Shown: positions 62,052-64,000 of the stretch, one piece after another
Position numbering within the stretch: position 1 is the first letter of the stretch
Layout of the letters: every line of letters begins with the position of its first letter
Source of the DNA: Acorus gramineus
Lineage: Eukaryota; Streptophyta; Magnoliopsida; Acorales; Acoraceae
Assembly (NCBI GenBank): GCA_030737835.1
Contig: CM060848.1
Span: 19,073,309 to 19,137,308, forward strand
DNA: 64,000 bases
Reading direction: 5' to 3'
Notes under the pieces: model-generated
The model's input: the letters and a program-made list of their open reading frames with translations, nothing else
Told to the model about the DNA's origin: nothing
Database searches by the model: none
Made by a program: the position numbers and the translations under genes

Positions 62052-64000
62052 GTTACGAATTGGAAACTTTAAATGGAGGTGATTAAATAAGCTCTAGAGC
62101 AGCAGAGTTTGGTGGAAATCATTTGTTCAGACTAGACAGTATACAAGTTGAATAACCATCTTCTTCTCTACATAAATAATGTGTTGAATAAAAAAACAAA
62201 TTATATTAGACAAATTATAATTAAGATGATGAAATGGTCATGTTTATTGCGTGACCGTGACCGGAGGTTGGCCATGAAGGCCTGCCAGGCTTTCACTGTG
62301 GATTTCATTTGCCCTGTGGATTGAAATGGTCATGTTTCTTTTGCACCATGGATTTCATTTCTAGAAAAATATAGTGTATTAAAGTAAATCATGCAAGTCT
62401 TCAGGGATTACTAATTAACTGAAAAAATCAATTGTTATCATTTTTTTATCTATTATAAATTCTTATCCACACCTTATTAACATTTTATTCAAATAACAAA
62501 AACTTTATTATTACGTTTTCTAACAAAAATATATAAAAACACAACGAAACACAGTCACTTTATTCTTATTTATTTTAGAATAATCATAAATCTCTTAATA
62601 ACTTAATTATCTTTCGAAACGGGGCTATAAGATCAAAATAAAAAATTAGCTAGCAAACAAAGATTGCACGTGCTAATATATATTTAAAATCTAGGCTAAA
62701 GATGATAATCATGATGATCAATGATGATAATTACAAACACAGAGATTTTCAAAACCAGCAGAGAATTAATATATTTGTACGGTCAATGAGTCAAGGTGGT
62801 CAAATTTATTTAAAAATTTGAACTATACAAATATCCACAGCCAATATTACCTGACCAGCAGTCAATTTTGTCAACTCTCATTAATAAATACACCAACCCC
62901 TCCAAATCAACTGTTTTAATTACCTGAAGCTTCCCATACAAATTTTTCCAGACTTTAAATTTAACAAATTATGTTATCTTATTAGGATTCCCTTCACGCA
63001 ATGACTTCATTGTGTATAATAATAATAAGTTGGGAAGGTCTTTCTGGACATGATATAAATTATATTTTCTTGTCCCGCACTTTCTAAACTTTACACAATG
63101 CAACTTCTTTGTTCAACTCTAAAATAAGCACTGTTGTGGCTGTCATGAATTCAACTTCCATTATCAACGACCCACCTTTTAAATTAGTAGCATGGATAGT
63201 TGAATTTGGAGCAAATCAACTTAATCATTATGATCAGATGTTTAAAATACAAAAACAAAGATTACGCACAAAACGTATATACAATGAATAAATACTTGGG
63301 GTGAAGCATAATTAGAGAATAAAGGGATTAGAAGGGAATAAGGAAAAAAATTGTTTTTACATAATAAACCCTAACAGCTATGCCTGGATAAGCTATATAT
63401 ATTATGGGGTGCTAGACTGATTATCAAAGTTTATTTTTAGCAAATGATAAGAATATCTTTTGTGTCATTTTAAAAAAATTATTTCACCTTATACTTCTAA
63501 ATACATTAAAAAAAATATCATGTCTATCATGTCACATACACATTTCTCACACTTATTCCCACACAAAAAAAAAATTATACAAGGCTAATCATCTAAAAAT
63601 TCATAAATTCTTATAAATCTCTCGATTTTTTATCCATCATACCACTATAATAATATTATGAATCAAACAATCAAAAAGTCACTTTTATGATTTTCGATAA
63701 GAATAACAAAAAAATACAATAAAAAATTGTGCTTGTTCAATATAAATTGGTATATATCCCAATTGGGGTCAATTTTAGGGTTATTCAGTCCACATCAATA
63801 GAATAAGTGGGGATGGAAGAAATTCGAAAACTCGATCCATATGTAGACTTTGCTTGCTTTATATGCATGCATGGACATGGATAAGGAAACAACATGGTCC
63901 TTCCTTCCCCCACTGGTCGGAGTTTCAACATTTCTTGAAAGATGAAGAGCACCAGCTATGAAGAACTTTTGTTTGATTGTACCAAAAACGACAAAATAAA
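62052..64000. other. Intergenic to right edge, no gene seen
   Basis: AT-rich. It contains a partial MITE (62440-62627) and a stretch from about 63295 to 63760 whose words (AATCATCTAAAAATTCATAA, ATCCATCATACCACTATAAT) faintly resemble the same MITE family. The short ORF at 63109-63291 has no recognisable features. Confidence 0.45.
62440..62627. mobile_element. Partial Tourist-like MITE (right half)
   Basis: It matches the right half of the 2099-2545 copy: TTCTTATCCACACCTTAT, AACAAAAACTTTATTATTACG, ATAATCATAAATCTCTTAA and TAACTTAATTATC, then the terminus CGAAACGGGGC (reverse complement GCCCCGTTTCG). The left half is missing. Confidence 0.65.

Noticed and set aside
1..64000. tRNA, rRNA, CRISPR or bacterial-type operons
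   Set aside because: None seen on inspection; no tRNA T-loop context was found and all genes are plant nuclear split genes. tRNAscan-SE would be decisive for tRNAs.

Overview
The window is nuclear DNA of a flowering plant. It contains split genes with GT-AG introns, organelle-targeted proteins, plant-only families (sucrose synthase, group VII ERF, MORF, pollen-type polygalacturonase) and many small DNA transposons. Short GC-rich first exons in a strongly AT-rich background suggest a monocot, perhaps outside the grasses, but this is an inference and I cannot name the species.

Layout: (1) 1-3574, minus strand: 5' half of a sucrose synthase gene cut by the left edge (9 exons read, 434 codons, frame intact). 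(2) 7308-7559, plus: intact 83-residue gene with its own TATA box, function unknown. (3) 14805-17312, plus: five-exon secreted GH28 polygalacturonase (410 aa) with an apparent GC-AG last intron. (4) 18766-22480, plus: eight-exon USP-domain receptor-like cytoplasmic kinase homologue (494 aa) that has lost most of the kinase N-lobe and the DFG aspartate, so a predicted pseudokinase. (5) 24549-26062, plus: four-exon MORF/DAG RNA-editing factor (251 aa). (6) 30239-31633, plus: two-exon TPR protein with a long low-complexity N-terminus (432 aa). (7) 41090-49924, plus: 24-exon RSH1 (882 aa), a plastid (p)ppGpp enzyme with intact hydrolase motifs and a degenerate synthetase motif. (8) 58064-58979, plus: two-exon group VII ERF (184 aa) with the MCGGAII N-degron start.

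The genes do not form a pathway; each has its own promoter. The sequence between them is AT-rich and full of transposon debris: a Harbinger/Tourist-like MITE family (one copy inside a sucrose synthase intron), several fold-back elements (one ending about 45 bp upstream of the ERF TATA box), a solo LTR with perfect 5-bp target duplications, a 5'-truncated LINE tail with about 16-bp target duplications, a decayed hAT transposase, a transposon in an RSH1 intron, and a 2-kb Pack-MULE-like element with a GC-rich captured segment.

I did not find a convincing undescribed multi-gene system. The items most worth following are the N-lobe-less USP pseudokinase, the Pack-MULE-like element, the stop-free 96-nt intron of the TPR gene, the near-perfect hairpin at 27821-27856 and the fold-back element next to the ERF promoter. 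All exon boundaries were read by eye from splice sites, reading phase and family similarity; there is no transcript evidence.
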